Shown here piece after piece: positions 6,328 through 9,007 of a DNA stretch of 9,007 nucleotides. Numbering within the stretch: the first letter of the stretch is position 1; each line of letters starts with the position of its first letter. Made by a program: the position numbers and the translations under genes. Origin of the DNA: DAIPHL01 sp036771375 (GTDB lineage Bacteria; Synergistota; Synergistia; Synergistales; Synergistaceae); assembly GCA_036771375.1 (NCBI GenBank), contig DAIPHL010000095.1, positions 1 through 9,007 on the forward strand. Direction: 5' to 3'. Below the pieces are notes generated by a model. It was not told the DNA's origin. It worked only from the letters and a program-made list of their open reading frames with translations, and made no database searches.

Positions 6328-9007
6328 ATGAGAATCATCAACAACATTCCCGCGATCCAGAGTTACAACGCACTGACGGCGACGAACAACGCGCTCGCCA
6401 AGTCCATTCAGAAGCTCTCCACCGGATTCCGTATCAACAGCGCCGCGGACGACGCGGCGGGGCTCGCCATCTCCGAGAAGATGCGCGCGCAGATCCGCGG
6501 CCTCAACCAGGCCATGTCCAACGCCCAGGACGGCATCTCGATGATCCAGACGGCCGAGGGCGCCCTCTCCGAGACGCACTCGATCCTCCAGCGTATGCGC
6601 GAGCTCTCCGTCCAGGCGGCGAACGACACGCTGACCCAGGAGGACCGCGGCTACATCCAGCTCGAGATCGACCAGCTCAAGGAGGAGATCACCCGCATCT
6701 CCAACACGACCCAGTTCAACAAGAAGAAGCTCCTCGACGGCTCGGCGGCGGCGCTCTGGTCAAGCGACAACCTCGAGACCCGCGCGATCATCAAGGGCGG
6801 CCTGCGCCAGATGGACCGGTTCGGACAGAAGTCGGCCCTCGAGGGCAATTTCAAGATCTCCGTCAACGCGGACCCCGGGCAGGCGCAGATCCAGAAGAGC
6901 GACATCTTCAAGATCAAGCACAAGAACGTCATCATGAACGTCTCCAAGGACGTCAACAACGGGTTTGCGAACATCGCGGTCGACAACCTGCCGGCCGGCG
7001 AGTACCACGTCTACCAGGGGCGTTACAACAGCGTCGGGGTCGCGCGCGACACCGCCGTGATGACGCTCCATCTCGACACGAACTGCGCCATCTCCGGCAC
7101 GACAGAGGGTCTGTCCGGCGGTACGCTGCTTAATCTGTATTACGCGGAAAACGGAGCGATCGGGGCCGCCGAGGTCGGAATCGTCGCAAGCGTCGTGGCG
7201 GGCAGCGAGGTCTACTACAAGGGAACCTACTACTCCGTCGGCGCAACCATAAACCTCACGGCGAAGCTCGCCGCCGATCCTCTGACGGCCGTCCAAATCG
7301 GCAGCGCGGTCGCGTGGAGCGGTCTCGGCAACACGGCGGCGGGCGCGGTCCTCGCGGCGCAATTCACACACGCCTACTCTGCGGCCGAGTACCTCACCAC
7401 GGGCTCCGCGAGCTTCCAGTTCGGTGGATTCTACGGGCTCGACGCCACCAACAACAATATGTCGGTCATCCAGACGGCGCTCGGCAACCTCAAGAACGCG
7501 AGCGTGCTCCTCGAGGTCGTGGAGGTCAACAAGGACACCGGGGACGTCACCTTCCGCGCGCAGGTCAACCAGATCGACGCCAAGGGCAATCTGAAGACGC
7601 TGACGGACAGCAACCTGATCATCGGCAAGAACGGAGTCAGCGTCGGCTACGACAAGCTCGGTTTCACCTTCATCGACGCGTCCGCGATCTCGATCTCCGA
7701 CGCGGCGGCGTACGACAAGGGCGACAAGATCGTCATGAACTTCCAGTCGACCGAAGCGGGCGCCGAGAACGACGTCGCGATCTCCGCGACGGTCAACAAG
7801 GACTGGCCGGACGGCTGGGTCAACCCGGACGGCAGCGCCGTCAAAAAACAGGTCGTCTACCGCATGAACACGAACGAGATCAAGGACAAGGACGTCCAGT
7901 TCAAGAACTTCTACCTCAACTCGGCGAACGGCACGGTGCATGAGAGCAACGTGATCATCTCCTTCAACAGGGACCTCAAGACGATCAGCGTCGGCGGCGC
8001 GGCGATCACCGGAGAAGGCGCCACGGCGGCGCTGCAGCGCGCCAGCTTCGAGGCCGCCTACGTCGGACAGGTCGCGCGTGGCGACGTCAAGCTGCGCGAC
8101 ATCGACAAGTTCTGGGACGCGAACGGACGCTTCATGCTCGAGGACCCGAAGGAGATCACGATGTACCAGGGCGACGGCAAGAAGACGAGCTTCATGCTCT
8201 ACGCGACCGATACGCTCGAGGACGTCCGCCAGAAGCTGAACGACGCCGTGGCGCAGGGCCTCGGCCAGTCGCAGTACGTCAAGAGCCCGAACGCACAGTT
8301 CGTCTCCTTCGTCGACGACAAGAACAAGCTCACCGACAACCCGATGTCCGTGTCCGGCACCTTCGTCATTCGCAGCCTGATCCCCGGCGCGGCGGGCGAA
8401 CTCGCCTTCTCCGGCGACGAGGACGTCATCAAGGCCTTCTCGCTCAACGTGATCCAGGACGCGAAGGAGAACACCTTCCGCGTCGCCGTCGCCGACGCGC
8501 ACGACGCGACGAACGTGGCGAGCAACGTCAAGATCACCGGAAACGTCCTCTACGGCGTGGTCAACCCGAACGTCGACGTCGCGTTCGACCCGATGGCGAA
8601 CATCGAGGTGACCTGGAACGAAAAGACGAAATCGTTCGATCTCACCAAACAGGCCGGCGTCTACGAGACGATCCTCCACCTCGCGGACAACACCACGGTC
8701 TTCCAGATCGGCGCGAACGAGGGCGAGGACATGGGCGTCGACATGGGCGACATGAGCGCCCGCTCGCTCGGCGTGCACAACATCCTCGTCACCGATCGCG
8801 AGTCGGCGGCGCGCAGCATCACCCTGATCGACAGCGCGATCCAGCGGGTCTCCGCACAACGGGCAAAGCTCGGCGCCTATCAGAACCGCCTGGAGCACAC
8901 GATCAACAACCTGACGACGGCCTCGACGAACACGACCGCGGCGGAGAGCCGCATCCGCGACGCCGACATGGCCAAGGAGATGATGAACTTCACCAAGCTC
9001 AACATCC
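6328..9007 (+). CDS. fliC: Flagellin, giant form with large variable domain; 3' end outside the window
   Basis: Flagellin is the exported subunit that polymerises into the filament. The frame is open from ATG 6328 to the window end, 893 codons without a stop. The start is fixed by AAGGAGG (6312-6318) and the MRIINNIPAIQSYNAL N-terminus. D0/D1-N is canonical: KLSTGFRINSAADDAAGLAISEKM from ~residue 29, ISMIQTAEGALSE (71-82), QRMRELSVQ (88-96) and TQFNKKKLLDG (to ~137). C-terminal D1/D0 covers ~790-893, including RSLGV (812-816), QRVSAQRAKLGAYQNRLEH and ESRIRDADMAKEMMNFTKLNI. About 30 residues of the end are missing. Residues ~160-780 form outer domains far larger than in common flagellins (roughly 280-500 residues in total). 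Codons end almost always in G or C, consistent with very high expression, except within 7081-7380. There is a single Cys (253). Many exposed Ser/Thr residues could be Maf glycosylation sites (inference). Confidence 0.95.
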   Translation, partial: MRIINNIPAIQSYNALTATNNALAKSIQKLSTGFRINSAADDAAGLAISEKMRAQIRGLNQAMSNAQDGISMIQTAEGALSETHSILQRMRELSVQAANDTLTQEDRGYIQLEIDQLKEEITRISNTTQFNKKKLLDGSAAALWSSDNLETRAIIKGGLRQMDRFGQKSALEGNFKISVNADPGQAQIQKSDIFKIKHKNVIMNVSKDVNNGFANIAVDNLPAGEYHVYQGRYNSVGVARDTAVMTLHLDTNCAISGTTEGLSGGTLLNLYYAENGAIGAAEVGIVASVVAGSEVYYKGTYYSVGATINLTAKLAADPLTAVQIGSAVAWSGLGNTAAGAVLAAQFTHAYSAAEYLTTGSASFQFGGFYGLDATNNNMSVIQTALGNLKNASVLLEVVEVNKDTGDVTFRAQVNQIDAKGNLKTLTDSNLIIGKNGVSVGYDKLGFTFIDASAISISDAAAYDKGDKIVMNFQSTEAGAENDVAISATVNKDWPDGWVNPDGSAVKKQVVYRMNTNEIKDKDVQFKNFYLNSANGTVHESNVIISFNRDLKTISVGGAAITGEGATAALQRASFEAAYVGQVARGDVKLRDIDKFWDANGRFMLEDPKEITMYQGDGKKTSFMLYATDTLEDVRQKLNDAVAQGLGQSQYVKSPNAQFVSFVDDKNKLTDNPMSVSGTFVIRSLIPGAAGELAFSGDEDVIKAFSLNVIQDAKENTFRVAVADAHDATNVASNVKITGNVLYGVVNPNVDVAFDPMANIEVTWNEKTKSFDLTKQAGVYETILHLADNTTVFQIGANEGEDMGVDMGDMSARSLGVHNILVTDRESAARSITLIDSAIQRVSAQRAKLGAYQNRLEHTINNLTTASTNTTAAESRIRDADMAKEMMNFTKLNI

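Noticed and set aside
6203..6331. 42-codon leader frame with TTG start, ending across the flagellin ATG
   Set aside because: Not annotated as a gene because its Shine-Dalgarno is only 3 nt from the TTG and the peptide has no recognisable features. Kept as an alternative in the findings.
6760..8898. 712-codon open frame on the minus strand across flagellin
   Set aside because: It is rich in Asp, Val, Glu, Arg and Ala as expected from the complement of a gene whose codons nearly all end in G or C. It has no domain, no ribosome binding site, and lies fully inside a certain flagellin gene.

Overview
The window is a flagellar locus from a GC-rich bacterium, with every gene on the + strand. Gene order is flgL (5' end cut off), fliW, csrA, a Maf/DUF115 flagellin glycosyltransferase, then a very large flagellin (3' end cut off). 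The order flgL-fliW-csrA followed by flagellin matches the arrangement known from Bacillus subtilis and other FliW-containing bacteria. The flagellin's conserved ends, its unusual size and the oversized FlgL look to me like Synergistota (Synergistes group anaerobes). That placement is recollection plus inference, not a search result.

Layout. Positions 1-2246 are the C-terminal 747 or so residues of FlgL, with at least four and probably five tandem ~100-residue units before the canonical C-terminal helices. Positions 2296-2778 are fliW, 2781-3038 csrA and 3063-5885 the Maf protein. Gaps of 49, 2 and 24 nt suggest one transcription unit. Positions 5886-6327 (442 bp) hold no convincing gene. The first half is crowded with inverted repeats, including a possible terminator just after the Maf stop. 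The second half is the flagellin control region: a near-consensus housekeeping promoter (TTGACA, 17 nt, GATAAT), an AAGGAGG that does not serve a well-spaced start codon, a leader stem-loop, and a perfect 6-bp hairpin that displays the flagellin Shine-Dalgarno in its loop. From 6328 to the window end runs flagellin, 893 codons with no stop.

How it fits together. CsrA is an RNA-binding translational repressor, FliW is its protein antagonist and also binds flagellin, and the hairpin over the flagellin ribosome binding site has the form of a CsrA target. The window therefore appears to hold the regulator, the anti-regulator, the target RNA and the target protein of the flagellin homeostasis loop described in B. 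subtilis. The Maf protein between csrA and flagellin suggests that the filament is glycosylated. The individual families are known. The most unusual items are the tandem-unit, cysteine-containing FlgL, the hairpin-embedded flagellin Shine-Dalgarno under a housekeeping-type promoter, and a codon-atypical segment inside the giant flagellin's variable domain.
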